64,000 bases of DNA. Source: Akkermansiaceae bacterium (GTDB lineage: Bacteria; Verrucomicrobiota; Verrucomicrobiia; Verrucomicrobiales; Akkermansiaceae). Location: the NCBI GenBank assembly GCA_024233115.1, contig JACKQB010000002.1:434001-498000 (forward strand). The letters run 5' to 3'. Made by a program: the position numbers and the translations under genes. The notes beneath the pieces were generated by a model that worked only from the letters and a program-made list of their open reading frames with translations, did not search any database and was not told where the DNA came from. The stretch's first letter is position 1. Every line of letters starts with the position of its first letter. Below are positions 37,224-47,149 of this stretch, piece after piece.

Positions 37224-37345
37224 TCATGGAGGTTGCCCCACACCGGGGCTTCGGCAGAATGGACCGCACCCGGCACGCCACCAGGTGCGGTCCTTGTTTC
37301 CCACCATTGCACTCTCCAAGGGATGTGCTATAAAAAATCCATCCA

Positions 37346-38029
37346 ATGAGGGTTCTGATCATAGAAGATGATGTGAAGACAGCTTCCTTCATAGCCAAGG
37401 GCTTCAAGGAAGCGGGGATGGTCGTGGACACAGCCCACGACGGTATCGACGGACTCGACCTCCTCATGACAAGGAAGTATGACGCGGCCGTTCTCGATCT
37501 TATGCTGCCCGAGCTCGATGGCCTCTCCCTGCTCGGCAGGGCTCGCGCGGCGAGGGTGAAAACCCCCGTCATCATCCTCAGCGCCAAACGCAGTGTAAAC
37601 GAGCGCATCGAGGGGCTGAAACGTGGTGGTGATGATTACCTGGTCAAGCCCTTCGCCTTCAGCGAGCTGCTTGCACGGGTGCAGGCGATCACCAGAAGAT
37701 CCGGCGACACCCAGACAGATCACGCTGAAAAACTCCGCGTAGCGGATCTGGAGCTCGACCCGTGGAAACGGGAGGCATCCAGGGCCGGTGAAACCATCCC
37801 CCTTCATGCGCGGGAGTTCGTTTTGTTAGAACACCTCATGCGCAACCAGGGTCGGGTCGTCTCCAAGACATCGATTCTGGAAAACGTGTACGAGTATCAC
37901 TTTGACCCGCAGACCAACGTCGTGGATGTGCTGATGTGCAGGCTGCGGGCCAAGATTGACAAGGATTACTCTCCCAAACTCATTCATACCGTCCGCGGCA
38001 TGGGTTATGTCCTCAGACCAGAGTCATAA
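37346..38029 (+). CDS. OmpR-family response regulator near the Hsp20 genes
   Basis: 227 residues: IIEDDVK acidic pocket, phospho-Asp in AAVLDLMLPELDG, Lys in DYLVKPF, and a winged-helix output domain (VVSKTSILENVYEYHFDPQ, DVLMCRLRAKI). Sequence style is that of CusR/CopR-like regulators. It overlaps the kinase gene by 23 bases. Location between chaperone genes suggests it controls protein-stress genes; this is inference. Confidence 0.94.
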   Translation: MRVLIIEDDVKTASFIAKGFKEAGMVVDTAHDGIDGLDLLMTRKYDAAVLDLMLPELDGLSLLGRARAARVKTPVIILSAKRSVNERIEGLKRGGDDYLVKPFAFSELLARVQAITRRSGDTQTDHAEKLRVADLELDPWKREASRAGETIPLHAREFVLLEHLMRNQGRVVSKTSILENVYEYHFDPQTNVVDVLMCRLRAKIDKDYSPKLIHTVRGMGYVLRPES

Positions 38030-39434
38030 GGCAGCCGGAAACGGCTCGCAAGCCAGCAAGATCGGCTGGGCATCAGGTGTCAGCCTGGCCCTGGCTTACA
38101 CGCTCTTTTTTTCCGCAATCACTGCGTTGATACTCGGGATCGCTTACCACTACATGGCGGAAACCATCCGCGACAACGAGCTGCAGATAGTCCGCAACCG
38201 CGCTGCCGAATACCGCGCATGGCTTCAACGCGGCAATATCAAGGAACTCGAGGCGCGGATGAATGAGCAGAGTATGCAGTCGGGTGACATTATCTTTGCC
38301 CGGGTCACCGGCCCCAACCATAACTACGTGAAGTCGCTCGCACCCGGCGGCGATCCGATCTACCCGCATGCACTCAACGACCTGGACTCCCGGATGGAAG
38401 GCTACGGCATCGAACTTGGCAACGACACCTGGGTGGTGGTTTCCATTCCCGTGGACGATTCGGGAACCATTCTCCAGGCAGGAAAAAACACCCGCTCCAG
38501 CAGTGCCACCCTCGGCAGACTACGGCGCATTTTCACTCTGGCGTTCATTCCCGCTATCGTGGTGGCCGCCACCGGTGGAGCCTTCCTCACTTACCGTAGG
38601 CTGGCACCGATACGCACGCTGATCGCCGTCATGCAGGACATCATCCGCAGCGGCGACATGAACCGCAGGGTGGATCCGGTTGGCCGCGGCAACGAACTCA
38701 ACGCGCTGATCAAGCTGTTTAACAAACTGCTGAAAAAAAACACCTCGCTGGTCAGCTCGATGCGCCACTCGCTCGACAGCATTGCCCACGACTTCCGCAC
38801 ACCGCTGAGCCGTATCAATATCATTGTCCAAGAGGCGCTCGACAATGAACCCGATCCTGAAGCACTGCGCGACGCACTGGCGGATTGTATCGAGGAAAGC
38901 GAGCGTATGAACCACCTGCTCAACTCACTCATGGATGTTGCCGAGGCGGAGTCCGGTGTGCTCCAGCTCGACCTGGCTCCATGCTCGGTTTCCGATCTGA
39001 TCGACTCCGTGGTTGATCTCTATGAGTTCGTGGCGGAAGACAAGGGCATCCAGCTCACTGTCGAGACACCCGAGGAAATCCGCTTACTGGTCGACCAAAC
39101 CCGCATCAAGCAGGCATTGGCCAATCTCGTGGACAACGCCATCAAGTTCAGCCCGCCTAACACAACGGTAAGAATCGCATCCGCCAGCGAAAACAACATT
39201 TGCAAAATCACCGTGCAAGACGAGGGTCAGGGCATCAGTAAAAACGACCTTTCACGGATCTGGGAACGGCTCTACCGCGCCGAACGCAGCCGCAGCACCC
39301 GCGGTATCGGCATCGGTCTGAGCCTGGTCAAGGCCATCGTCGAGGCACACGGTGGTGATGTGTCTGTCTCAAGCCAGCCCGACCATGGGTCGCTCTTTAC
39401 CATGCAATTGCCCCACCCTAACATCATTACGTAA
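38007..39434 (+). CDS. Membrane sensor histidine kinase paired with the preceding regulator
   Basis: About 475 residues from ATG at 38007, inside the end of the regulator gene. Two transmembrane helices (LALAYTLFFSAITALILGIAY; FTLAFIPAIVVAATGGAFL) bracket a periplasmic sensor of about 130 residues with no recognised fold. HAMP, H-box DSIAHDFRTPLSRI, N-box LANLVDNAIKFSP, G1 VQDEGQGIS, G2 GIGLSLVKAIVEAHGG. All kinase motifs are intact. Confidence 0.94.
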   Translation: MSSDQSHKAAGNGSQASKIGWASGVSLALAYTLFFSAITALILGIAYHYMAETIRDNELQIVRNRAAEYRAWLQRGNIKELEARMNEQSMQSGDIIFARVTGPNHNYVKSLAPGGDPIYPHALNDLDSRMEGYGIELGNDTWVVVSIPVDDSGTILQAGKNTRSSSATLGRLRRIFTLAFIPAIVVAATGGAFLTYRRLAPIRTLIAVMQDIIRSGDMNRRVDPVGRGNELNALIKLFNKLLKKNTSLVSSMRHSLDSIAHDFRTPLSRINIIVQEALDNEPDPEALRDALADCIEESERMNHLLNSLMDVAEAESGVLQLDLAPCSVSDLIDSVVDLYEFVAEDKGIQLTVETPEEIRLLVDQTRIKQALANLVDNAIKFSPPNTTVRIASASENNICKITVQDEGQGISKNDLSRIWERLYRAERSRSTRGIGIGLSLVKAIVEAHGGDVSVSSQPDHGSLFTMQLPHPNIIT

Positions 39435-39439
39435 CCATC

Positions 39440-40414
39440 ATGCAGAGTCCCGATTATTATGCCGCTTTGGAAGTCGACAAGGATGCATCACAGGATGACA
39501 TCCGCAAGAGCTTCCGCAAACTCGCCAAGAAATACCACCCCGACGTCGCAAAAGACAAGGAGACGGCAGAAACGAAATTCAAAGAGATCAACGAGGCCTA
39601 CGAGGTGCTCGGCGATCCGGAGAAACGGAAAAAATATGACCTCTACGGCAGCCAGCCGGAAGGGTTTGGCAGCGCTGGGGCAGCTCCGGCGGGCGCTGGC
39701 TGGAGCGGCTTCGGCGATCCGGAGGGCGGCACCTATCATTACACCTATGAGGGCACCGGATTCAGTGATTTTTTCGAACAGATGTTCGGGGCACGCTCAC
39801 ATCCGGGAACATCAGGCGCTGACTTCAGGCAAACCCGGGGGTTCGGTACCGGCAAGCGACGGGGCCAGGACACCCACGCCGACATCCTGGTGACCCTGCA
39901 CGAGGTCCTGAAGGGCGCCGAACGCAGAATCCAGCTACAGCAAGTCAACCGCGAAACCGGAGCCGCGGAAACCAAGACCCACCGCATCCGTATCCCGAAA
40001 GGTATTTCCGAGGATCAGCTGATCCGCTGCGCCGGCCTTGGCCAGCCCGGCGTGCATGGAGGTGCCGACGGTGATCTCTTTCTCCATGTACGTTTTGAAA
40101 AACACCCGGACTTCCGTGTCATCGGCTCAGATCTCCACACCGAGCTGCGCGTGGCTCCATGGGAGGCGGTACTGGGCGCCGAGATCTCCGTGCACACGCT
40201 CGAAGGCCGGGTCCGGATCAAGATTCCGCCCCACACGGAGGACGGCACCGAACTCCGCATCAAGGGGCACGGTCTACCGACCGGAACCACCGGGGAAAAG
40301 GCCAACTTGTTCGCAAAAATCCGCGTCGTCACCCCGGACAGCACGACGGATGCCGAGAAAACACTCTGGCAGCAGCTCGCCGACTCATCCTCGTTCAACC
40401 CACGCAAATTCTAA
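39440..40414 (+). CDS. cbpA: CbpA-type DnaJ-like co-chaperone
   Basis: 324 residues. J domain at 1-70 with the HPD motif (KKYHPDVAKDKE), a Gly-rich linker (GFGSAGAAPAGAGWSGFG), then two substrate-binding beta domains without the zinc-finger module, as in CbpA rather than DnaJ. It stimulates DnaK and binds unfolded protein. It begins 5 bases after the kinase gene and is followed 12 bases later by a CbpM-like modulator. Confidence 0.94.
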   Translation: MQSPDYYAALEVDKDASQDDIRKSFRKLAKKYHPDVAKDKETAETKFKEINEAYEVLGDPEKRKKYDLYGSQPEGFGSAGAAPAGAGWSGFGDPEGGTYHYTYEGTGFSDFFEQMFGARSHPGTSGADFRQTRGFGTGKRRGQDTHADILVTLHEVLKGAERRIQLQQVNRETGAAETKTHRIRIPKGISEDQLIRCAGLGQPGVHGGADGDLFLHVRFEKHPDFRVIGSDLHTELRVAPWEAVLGAEISVHTLEGRVRIKIPPHTEDGTELRIKGHGLPTGTTGEKANLFAKIRVVTPDSTTDAEKTLWQQLADSSSFNPRKF

Positions 40415-40426
40415 CAATTTCCCACC

Positions 40427-40753
40427 ATGTCCAGTCATTACCCAATCACCCCCATCACAGGCATCGCAGACGATGATGACGCACTCATCGAGCTCACTGA
40501 CGCCGCAGACATCTGCGGACTGCACCCGGAAATGGTCGAGGAGTTCCTGCGCGGAGGCCTGGTCAGCGCATTTCGCAGTGAGGAGGAAATCATCTACTTT
40601 GACCCCAGCGGCCTGACCAGGTTGCGGCAGATCTCCCACTTCCGCCACTACGAGCACGCCAACCTGCGCACCATCCGCTACATCCTCAACCTGCTCGACA
40701 CCCTGGACTCCCGCGAACAGGAACTCCGCGAGCTGCGTGAACGGCTTCGGTGA
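40427..40753 (+). CDS. cbpM: CbpM-like modulator, MerR-type helix-turn-helix
   Basis: 108 residues. A MerR-like winged helix (LTDAADICGLHPEMVEEFLR, YFDPSGLTRLRQI) is followed by a C-terminal helix (ILNLLDTLDSREQELRELRERL), the CbpM arrangement. CbpM binds the J domain of CbpA and holds it inactive. Location right after cbpA supports the call. Last gene of the chaperone cluster. Confidence 0.88.
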   Translation: MSSHYPITPITGIADDDDALIELTDAADICGLHPEMVEEFLRGGLVSAFRSEEEIIYFDPSGLTRLRQISHFRHYEHANLRTIRYILNLLDTLDSREQELRELRERLR

Positions 40754-40966
40754 ATCAGCCCGACGGCTGCCCGGCACATCTAACAACCCATCACACTTGT
40801 CATATTGCGCTATACTCTTACCCTGTCGCGCTAGAATCACAATCTTGGGTTGACCATACCCATCCACTCCTGTCAGGGATGTCCCCTGTAAAGCAAAACC
40901 CCATTTGGTTGATCACCGCTTGGAGACATTGCGGAAACACACCCAATAACACCAACCAAATACACT

Positions 40967-41680
40967 ATGAAACTAAAACAGCTAACACTTGGATTCGGCA
41001 CACTCGCAGCTTCCACCTCTCTACTCAGTGCCGCCACAGTCTATCAGATCGACCTCGAGAAAGACACCAGCAGCACCACACAGTCCGGCTGGACATCCGT
41101 TACCGCACCAAACAGCTCTGGTCCCTCCTCACTCACCAGTGGAAGCGTCACGTTTACAGCCGGTGGCGCGGGCGGCTACTTTGCCGGACGTGCTGGCGGC
41201 ACATGGGGGGCTGTCAACGTCACGGACGCTGACTGGAATGACCTTGTAGGCGACACCGTGGCAGCAAGAAGCGGCGATGGCACCATTAGCATCTCCTTTA
41301 CCGGTCTTGCTCTCGGAGTAGAACACCAGTTCACAGCCTGGCACAACGTGTCGGCCACGGATAGCGCGAGTTTTTCCGCTGGCCTCTACACGATTACCCC
41401 CAGCATCACCACCGGAACCCTGGTCGGCTCCGCCACCAGCGGTGCGGCTTCCAACATCAATAAAAACGCCGTCGGAGTGGTAGCTGCTGATTTCAACAAC
41501 TCAGTGATCAACTTCACTCCGGACGGATCGGGTAATGCCACCGTGTTGCTGACCAGTGCAGACGCCACCAACCACTTCCTTACCTTCAGCGGCATGCAGC
41601 TCGAATCTGTCCCTGAGCCATCCTCCGCAGCCCTGCTCGGCGTCGGCGGTCTAGCCCTGGTGTTCCGTCGCAGAAAATAA
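40967..41680 (+). CDS. Secreted protein with PEP-CTERM-type sorting signal
   Basis: 237 residues: signal peptide (1-23), a Ser/Thr/Gly-rich body, and the C-terminal signal VPEPSSAALLGVGGLALVF followed by RRRK. PEP-CTERM proteins are processed by an exosortase and anchored or released at the cell surface; no exosortase is in the window. The body repeats short GS/T-rich strands (beta-rich), typical of extracellular adhesin-like or matrix proteins. Function not recognised. A terminator follows at 41723. Confidence 0.88.
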   Translation: MKLKQLTLGFGTLAASTSLLSAATVYQIDLEKDTSSTTQSGWTSVTAPNSSGPSSLTSGSVTFTAGGAGGYFAGRAGGTWGAVNVTDADWNDLVGDTVAARSGDGTISISFTGLALGVEHQFTAWHNVSATDSASFSAGLYTITPSITTGTLVGSATSGAASNINKNAVGVVAADFNNSVINFTPDGSGNATVLLTSADATNHFLTFSGMQLESVPEPSSAALLGVGGLALVFRRRK

Positions 41681-41722
41681 CCACTTAACCAGAAATACGC
41701 CGATTTCACATCGGCTACCTCA

Positions 41723-41755
41723 AGGGTTGCAGACTCCGTTCTGCAGCCCTTTATT
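41723..41755 (+). terminator. Rho-independent terminator after the PEP-CTERM gene
   Basis: AGGGTTGCAGA (41723-41733) pairs with TCTGCAGCCCT (41740-41750) with one G-U pair; a six-base loop and then TTTATT. It separates this gene from the giant exoprotein gene that starts 30 bases later. Confidence 0.85.
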
Positions 41756-41784
41756 GGGGAAAAGCCCCCTGTTCAACATCCGAA

Positions 41785-44700
41785 ATGCTGACCCGCTCCA
41801 CCCCCCTCCTCCTTGCCTCGCTCGCGGCCGCGGCTGCGGGCGTGCGGGCTGACATTGTCATCAACGAGGTGCATTACGATGCCGAGCCGAAAACGGAATA
41901 CGTCGAGTTCATCGAGCTTCTCAACACGGGGCCGGGGCCGGTCGATCTCAGCGGGTGGTCGTTTTCCGCCGGTATTACACGGGTTTTTCCCTCCGGCACC
42001 ACGCTCAACGCCGGCGCCTATCTGCTGGTCGCGGAGAACCCCGGCGCGCTGACCGCCAAATACCCCGGCGTCACCGCCCAGGTGCTGGAATACTCCGGCT
42101 CCCTGTCCAACGACGGTGAGAAACTGGAATTGCGCGACTCGCTGGGCGTGGTGATCGACAGCGTCGATTACCGGGCGGAGTTCCCCTGGCCGGTCAGCCC
42201 GAACGGAGAGGGCGCCTCGATGCAGCTGCTCAACCCATCGCTCGACAACGACCTGGGCGGTGCCTGGCGCGGGGCGGCACCCACCCCGGGGGCGGCCAAT
42301 GCGGTCCTGACCGGCAATGCGCCGCCGATCATCCGCCAGGTGGACCACAGCCCGCAGGTTCCCACCGCAGCCACCCCGACCACCGTCACCGCCAAGGTGA
42401 GTGATCCGGACGGCGTGGCGACCGTCAACCTGCTCTACCAGGTGGTGGCGCCCGGCGCCTACATCCCCGCCTACCTACCACACAACTACAGCACCCTCAC
42501 AGGCTCGCCGAACTCCCCGCTGCAAGCGAACCCGGAATTTGAAAATCCGGCGAACTGGACCACCATCGCCATGACCGACGACGGCAGCGGTGCGGACCTG
42601 GTTGCCGCCGACGGAATCTACACCGCCCAAATCCCCGCCCAGACCCACCGCACGCTGGTGCGTTACCGGATCTCGGCCACCGACGCGCAGTCCGCGACCA
42701 TCCGTGTGCCCTACGCCGATGACGCATCCCTGAACTTCGCCTTTTTCGTTTACAATGGAGTGCCCGACTGGACCGCCTCCAACTCGGTTTACCCCGGTGA
42801 ACCCACCCACACCTACAGCTCCGCCGCGCTGAGCACGCTGCCGGTTTACACCATGATCACAAGAAACCAGGACCGTGCCTACGCCTATGCCTACAGCTCG
42901 ACGGGTGACAGCGGACTGCAGATCCCGAAGGCCAACGTCGCCGCCAGCCAGGCCTTCAACTGGGAGTGCGCCTTCGTCTACGACGGTGTGGTTTACGACC
43001 ACGTCAAATGGAGGCTGCGCCAAAGAAACGACCGCTACTCCGGTGACGGCAAACGCTCGATGCGCTTTCGTTTTAACCGGGGACACCATTTCCAGGCCCG
43101 TGACGAGGACGGCAACCTGCTCGCCGTGAAATGGAGGAGTCTCAACACGGGAAAAATGTCCCGGTTCGACGGCGTCAACAACTACGGCCTGCCCGAGACC
43201 ATGAACTCCAAACTCTGGCGTATGGTCGGCGTGGAGTGCCCGCTGTTCTTCCCGGTGCACTTCCGCATGATCGACGGTGCCGATGAGTCGCCGGACCAGT
43301 ACAATGGTGACTTTTTCGGACTCGCCACCGTGGTGCAGGACATCGACGGAAACTTGTTAGACGATCGCGGGCTGCCTAACGGAAATATGTACAAACTCAA
43401 GGACGGCGTCACCGACCCCCTCGAGTTACAGCGCAACCAGGCGCGCCAGAGCGTGAGCGACGGCAGTGATTTCCAAAACGTCCGCAACAACCTCAACTCC
43501 TCGCAAACCGACACCTGGCTGAGCCAGCACGTCGATTGGGACCAGTGGTCGCGCTACCACGCGGTGGTCGAGGCCGTCCGTCACTACGACTTCGGCACCA
43601 CGTCCAGCCACCTGAAAAACCGGGCGTGGTACTTCCAACCCGCGACGGACGCCCCCTACGGACTGCTCCGGATCATCCCGCACGACCATGACGCCACCTG
43701 GCTGAAAGGCTATCACGACAGCTTTAACTCGCAGGGCATCGCCGTGGGAACCGGCTACCCGTGGGCGGCGATTTTCGATGACATCCGCCGGCCGCCGTCG
43801 GGCACGGAGAAATCCGCCTTCACCCGAGGCTATCGCAATTTCCTCCGCGAGTTCCGCGATCTCCTCTGGCAGGAGGAAACCGTCAACAACATGATCAACC
43901 AGCACGTGGCGCTGCTCGCGGAGTTCAGTATGGCCGACCGCGACCGCTGGACCGGTGGCCCCGCCGCCGCCGGAACGGAGACGATGCAGTCCCTGGAGGA
44001 GATCGCCGAGCCGATGCGCAATGTCGCCTTCGTCAGCGACACCATGTTCGGCGCTAATCTCGTCGGTGGACGGGGCGCCTACCTCGACCAGCTTGCGACT
44101 GACAACCTCATCCCCGACACCCCGAGCATCAGCTACGACGGCACGCCCGGATTTCCCACCGACAGCCTCGTTTTCACCTCGTCGGATTTCTCCAGCACAG
44201 CAGGTGGAGCCGGCTTTGGGAAAATGGAGTGGCGCATCGCCGAGGTCGCCGGGCTGACCATCAACGTGGCGCAGCAACTCATCAGCAGTGGTGACCCGTG
44301 GAAGTTCCTCGATGACGGCACCGACCCCGGCGCCACATGGAAACTAACAGGATACGACGACAGTACCTGGGGAGAGGGCGCCACCCAGATCGGCTACGGT
44401 GAATCCGACGAGGCGACCGTCATCAGCAGCGGCCATCCGGCCATCCTGTTCCGGAAAACGGTCAACATCACCGACATTAGCACGATCGAGAGCTTTGAGG
44501 CCGACATCATCCGGGACGACGGCGCGGTGGTCTATGTCAACGGTGTCGAGGTCTGGCGCAACCAGATGCCCGAGGGCGAGATCACCCACCAGACCCTCGC
44601 CAGCACCACCGCGTCGGGCAGCAACGAATCGAGCTTCCACGCATTCACCATCCCCGCCGACAAGTTTGTCACCGGCGTCAACACCATCGCCGTTTCCGTG

Positions 44701-45795
44701 CATCAGTATGCCGCCAATAGCGGCGATATGAGTTTTGATTTCAAACTCCGGACCGTCCCCGCGCTGGTACCGGCCTCGGTCGAAAGAATCTACGAGTGGA
44801 ACAACCCGTGGGAATCGGGCGAACTGCCCACGTTCCAAGCCACGCTCACCCCTCCCGCGGTCGCCACCCGCGCCGGGCGCAGCTACCGCGCCCGGGTCAG
44901 GCACCAGGATGACACCGGCCGCTGGAGCCACTGGTCGGCTCCGCTTGAATTCACCGCCAGCACCTCCAACCTGGAGATTTTCAAAGCCTCCCTGGTCATC
45001 AGTGAAGTGATGTATCACCCAGCGTCGCCGACCGCCGCCGAACTGGCCGCCGGATATGATGACGACGACTATTTTGAATACATCGAAATACGCAACATCG
45101 GCACCCAGGTCATCGACCTCGCCAATGTGCGGTTGACCAAGGGGGTCGATTTTGATTTTGCGGGCAGCAGCGTCACCTCACTCGCGCCGGGGGGGTATGT
45201 GCTGGTGGTCAACAACCTCGCCGCGTTCACCATGCGCTACGGCGCCGGGCTTCCGGTGGCGGGCGCATGGAGTGGTAAACTCGACAACGGCGGCGAACGG
45301 CTCAAGCTCTCCTACGGCGCCGGCGAGGCGATCATCGATTTTGATTACGACGATGAGGCGGGCTGGCCGCTCAGCGCGGACGGTGACGGTTTCTCCCTGG
45401 TGCTCATCGACCCGCTCGGCACCCCGAATCCGGCTGAGCCGCTCAACTGGCGCGCCAGCACCGCCGTCCACGGCACGCCGGGTGGCACCGACGGCTCCAT
45501 CTTCGCAGGCGGCAACGCGGATGATTTTCTGGCCTACGCCACGCGGGAACACAACACCCTGGTCCATCCGGACGGACACGTCGATTTCAGCATCGAGTTC
45601 AACCAGCTTGCGGAGGATGTCGATGGGGAGTTGCAGGTTTCCACCGACCTCGTCCACTGGCAGGCGGCGGACAGCCTGATGCAGAAAACATCGGTCCAGA
45701 CAACAAGCGGACCCTACGCACGCGTGACATTCTCCACCCTGTCGCCCCCCGCGGCCCCCCGCTGGTTCCTGCGCTACCAGGTCAAACAGCGATAA
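41785..45795 (+). CDS. Giant secreted protein with two lamin-tail domains and a CotH-like kinase domain
   Basis: 1336 residues. Signal peptide (1-23), then a lamin-tail domain (VINEVHYDAEPKTEYVEFIE ... AGAYLLVAENPG), a linker with Ig-like repeats, and a CotH-type region (about 390-650: WECAFVYDGVVYDHVKWRLR, RSMRFRFNRGHHF, NGDFFGLATVVQDIDGNLL). After about 870 comes a beta-rich segment, then a second lamin-tail domain from about 1070 (LVISEVMYHPASP ... GGYVLVVNN). No PEP-CTERM signal is seen at its end. CotH proteins phosphorylate other exported proteins in Bacillus; function here is unknown. Confidence 0.85.
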   Translation: MLTRSTPLLLASLAAAAAGVRADIVINEVHYDAEPKTEYVEFIELLNTGPGPVDLSGWSFSAGITRVFPSGTTLNAGAYLLVAENPGALTAKYPGVTAQVLEYSGSLSNDGEKLELRDSLGVVIDSVDYRAEFPWPVSPNGEGASMQLLNPSLDNDLGGAWRGAAPTPGAANAVLTGNAPPIIRQVDHSPQVPTAATPTTVTAKVSDPDGVATVNLLYQVVAPGAYIPAYLPHNYSTLTGSPNSPLQANPEFENPANWTTIAMTDDGSGADLVAADGIYTAQIPAQTHRTLVRYRISATDAQSATIRVPYADDASLNFAFFVYNGVPDWTASNSVYPGEPTHTYSSAALSTLPVYTMITRNQDRAYAYAYSSTGDSGLQIPKANVAASQAFNWECAFVYDGVVYDHVKWRLRQRNDRYSGDGKRSMRFRFNRGHHFQARDEDGNLLAVKWRSLNTGKMSRFDGVNNYGLPETMNSKLWRMVGVECPLFFPVHFRMIDGADESPDQYNGDFFGLATVVQDIDGNLLDDRGLPNGNMYKLKDGVTDPLELQRNQARQSVSDGSDFQNVRNNLNSSQTDTWLSQHVDWDQWSRYHAVVEAVRHYDFGTTSSHLKNRAWYFQPATDAPYGLLRIIPHDHDATWLKGYHDSFNSQGIAVGTGYPWAAIFDDIRRPPSGTEKSAFTRGYRNFLREFRDLLWQEETVNNMINQHVALLAEFSMADRDRWTGGPAAAGTETMQSLEEIAEPMRNVAFVSDTMFGANLVGGRGAYLDQLATDNLIPDTPSISYDGTPGFPTDSLVFTSSDFSSTAGGAGFGKMEWRIAEVAGLTINVAQQLISSGDPWKFLDDGTDPGATWKLTGYDDSTWGEGATQIGYGESDEATVISSGHPAILFRKTVNITDISTIESFEADIIRDDGAVVYVNGVEVWRNQMPEGEITHQTLASTTASGSNESSFHAFTIPADKFVTGVNTIAVSVHQYAANSGDMSFDFKLRTVPALVPASVERIYEWNNPWESGELPTFQATLTPPAVATRAGRSYRARVRHQDDTGRWSHWSAPLEFTASTSNLEIFKASLVISEVMYHPASPTAAELAAGYDDDDYFEYIEIRNIGTQVIDLANVRLTKGVDFDFAGSSVTSLAPGGYVLVVNNLAAFTMRYGAGLPVAGAWSGKLDNGGERLKLSYGAGEAIIDFDYDDEAGWPLSADGDGFSLVLIDPLGTPNPAEPLNWRASTAVHGTPGGTDGSIFAGGNADDFLAYATREHNTLVHPDGHVDFSIEFNQLAEDVDGELQVSTDLVHWQAADSLMQKTSVQTTSGPYARVTFSTLSPPAAPRWFLRYQVKQR

Positions 45796-45798
45796 AAA

Positions 45799-45823
45799 TG
45801 GTACCGCATGTCGGATTTGAACC
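45799..45823 (-). repeat. Remnant of a tRNA-Thr 3' end (probable att site)
   Basis: 25 bases matching the 3' end of the tRNA-Thr gene at 62808-62832 in 21 positions, same orientation, including the CCA equivalent (TGG) and the T-loop/T-stem (GTCGGATTTGAACC). No cloverleaf can be completed beyond it. Such a 3' fragment in direct orientation is what integrases leave at the far end of an island inserted in a tRNA gene. Confidence 0.65.
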
Positions 45824-45956
45824 AGACAAACAGCTGTCCAATAATCCGTCAAATACTGAACCTTTGGTCCCCTCGCCATAATATGGCTCTTGAAGTTTTT
45901 TGTTGGACACCCTATCGAAGAAACCGCAAATTGTTAGGAAATTATTCTACTATCCC

Positions 45957-47126
45957 ATGACCACCTTCATCCACACCGCCGACTGGCAAGTCGGCAAGCC
46001 CTTTCAGTCGATCAAAGACCACGCCAAACGCGAAGCCCTCCGGGCCCAGCGCATCACCACCGTGCAATCCTTGCAGCAGGCCGTCAAAACCCACAAGGCG
46101 GACTTCGTCGTCGTCGCCGGTGACCTCTTCGATTCCTTCACCCCGGACAAATCCACCGTCGCCGCGTTTTGCTCCGCGGTCGGCTCGCTCGGCGTCCCGG
46201 TGTACGCCATCCCCGGCAACCACGACTACGCAGGACCGGGCTGCATCTGGGACCAGGAGTTTTTTCTCCGCGAACAAAAAGCCAGCGCCCCGAACTTCCA
46301 CCTGCTCCGCCTAGCAGAACCCGTCATCACAGACCATGCCGTCCTCCTCCCCTGCCCCTTGCTGCGCCGACACGAAACCGCCGATCCCTTCGCCTGGCTC
46401 TACCAGCTCGACACCGCCGACCTCCCGACCGACCGCCCCTGGCTCGTGCTCGCCCACGGCAGCACCCAGGGCTTCTCGTCTGCCTCCGAGGAGGACACGG
46501 ATGCCGCCATCAACGATCTCAACATCGACCGCCTGCCCGACACCATCTACGACTACATCGCCCTCGGCGACTGGCACGGCATGAAGGAAATCACCGCAAA
46601 AGCGTGGTATTCCGGAACCCCCGAACAGGACCGCTTCGCAAAAGGCGACAACAACCAGCCCGGCCACGCCCTGGTGGTGGAAATCCCGTCCCGCCATGCC
46701 GCCCCGGCGGTGACCCCGCTGGACACCGGATGCATCCGATGGCACGAGCTCAGCTTTGACTTGCAGTCGGATGACGCCCTCGAGAGTTTCCAACAGAGCC
46801 TCGCCCAGCAGCTCGGCACCCGCGCCAACGAGGACCTGCTCAAGCTGCACCTCACCGGCAGCCTCAGCCTCGACGGCGAACGCCGCCTGGAGGATCTGTT
46901 GGAAAGCCTGGAAGCCCGCCTGCTCAACCTGAGGCTCAAGCGCTCCATCGCCGTGGAACCCTCGGAGGATGAGCTCAACGCCCTCACCGAGCGCGACGAT
47001 CCACTCATCGCCGCCATCGCCGCGGAATTGAAATCCGCGTCGGACAACGCTCACGACCCCGAATCCGCCGCACAGGCACGCCTCGCCCTGCGCGAGCTGC
47101 ACCTCCAGCTCCAGTCCATTTCCTGA
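45957..47126 (+). CDS. SbcD/YhaO-like metallophosphoesterase nuclease
   Basis: 389 residues from ATG at 45957; an upstream TTG frame lies in non-conserved sequence. Calcineurin-like motifs: FIHTADWQVGKPF, VVAGDLFDSF, IPGNHDYAG, LAHGST and ALGDWHG, all in order. The first motif has Q where SbcD has H (DWQ for DTH), a known variant among DNA-repair exonucleases of this group. Partner of the ATPase gene that begins 23 bases later. It lies between the putative att remnant and the defence cassette. Confidence 0.9.
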   Translation: MTTFIHTADWQVGKPFQSIKDHAKREALRAQRITTVQSLQQAVKTHKADFVVVAGDLFDSFTPDKSTVAAFCSAVGSLGVPVYAIPGNHDYAGPGCIWDQEFFLREQKASAPNFHLLRLAEPVITDHAVLLPCPLLRRHETADPFAWLYQLDTADLPTDRPWLVLAHGSTQGFSSASEEDTDAAINDLNIDRLPDTIYDYIALGDWHGMKEITAKAWYSGTPEQDRFAKGDNNQPGHALVVEIPSRHAAPAVTPLDTGCIRWHELSFDLQSDDALESFQQSLAQQLGTRANEDLLKLHLTGSLSLDGERRLEDLLESLEARLLNLRLKRSIAVEPSEDELNALTERDDPLIAAIAAELKSASDNAHDPESAAQARLALRELHLQLQSIS

Positions 47127-47149
47127 TTTCCCACCCACGTATTCTCCCC

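Noticed and set aside
45799..45873. Functional tRNA gene at 45.8 kb
   Set aside because: Only the 3' 25 bases fit a tRNA; acceptor and anticodon stems cannot be formed with the following sequence.
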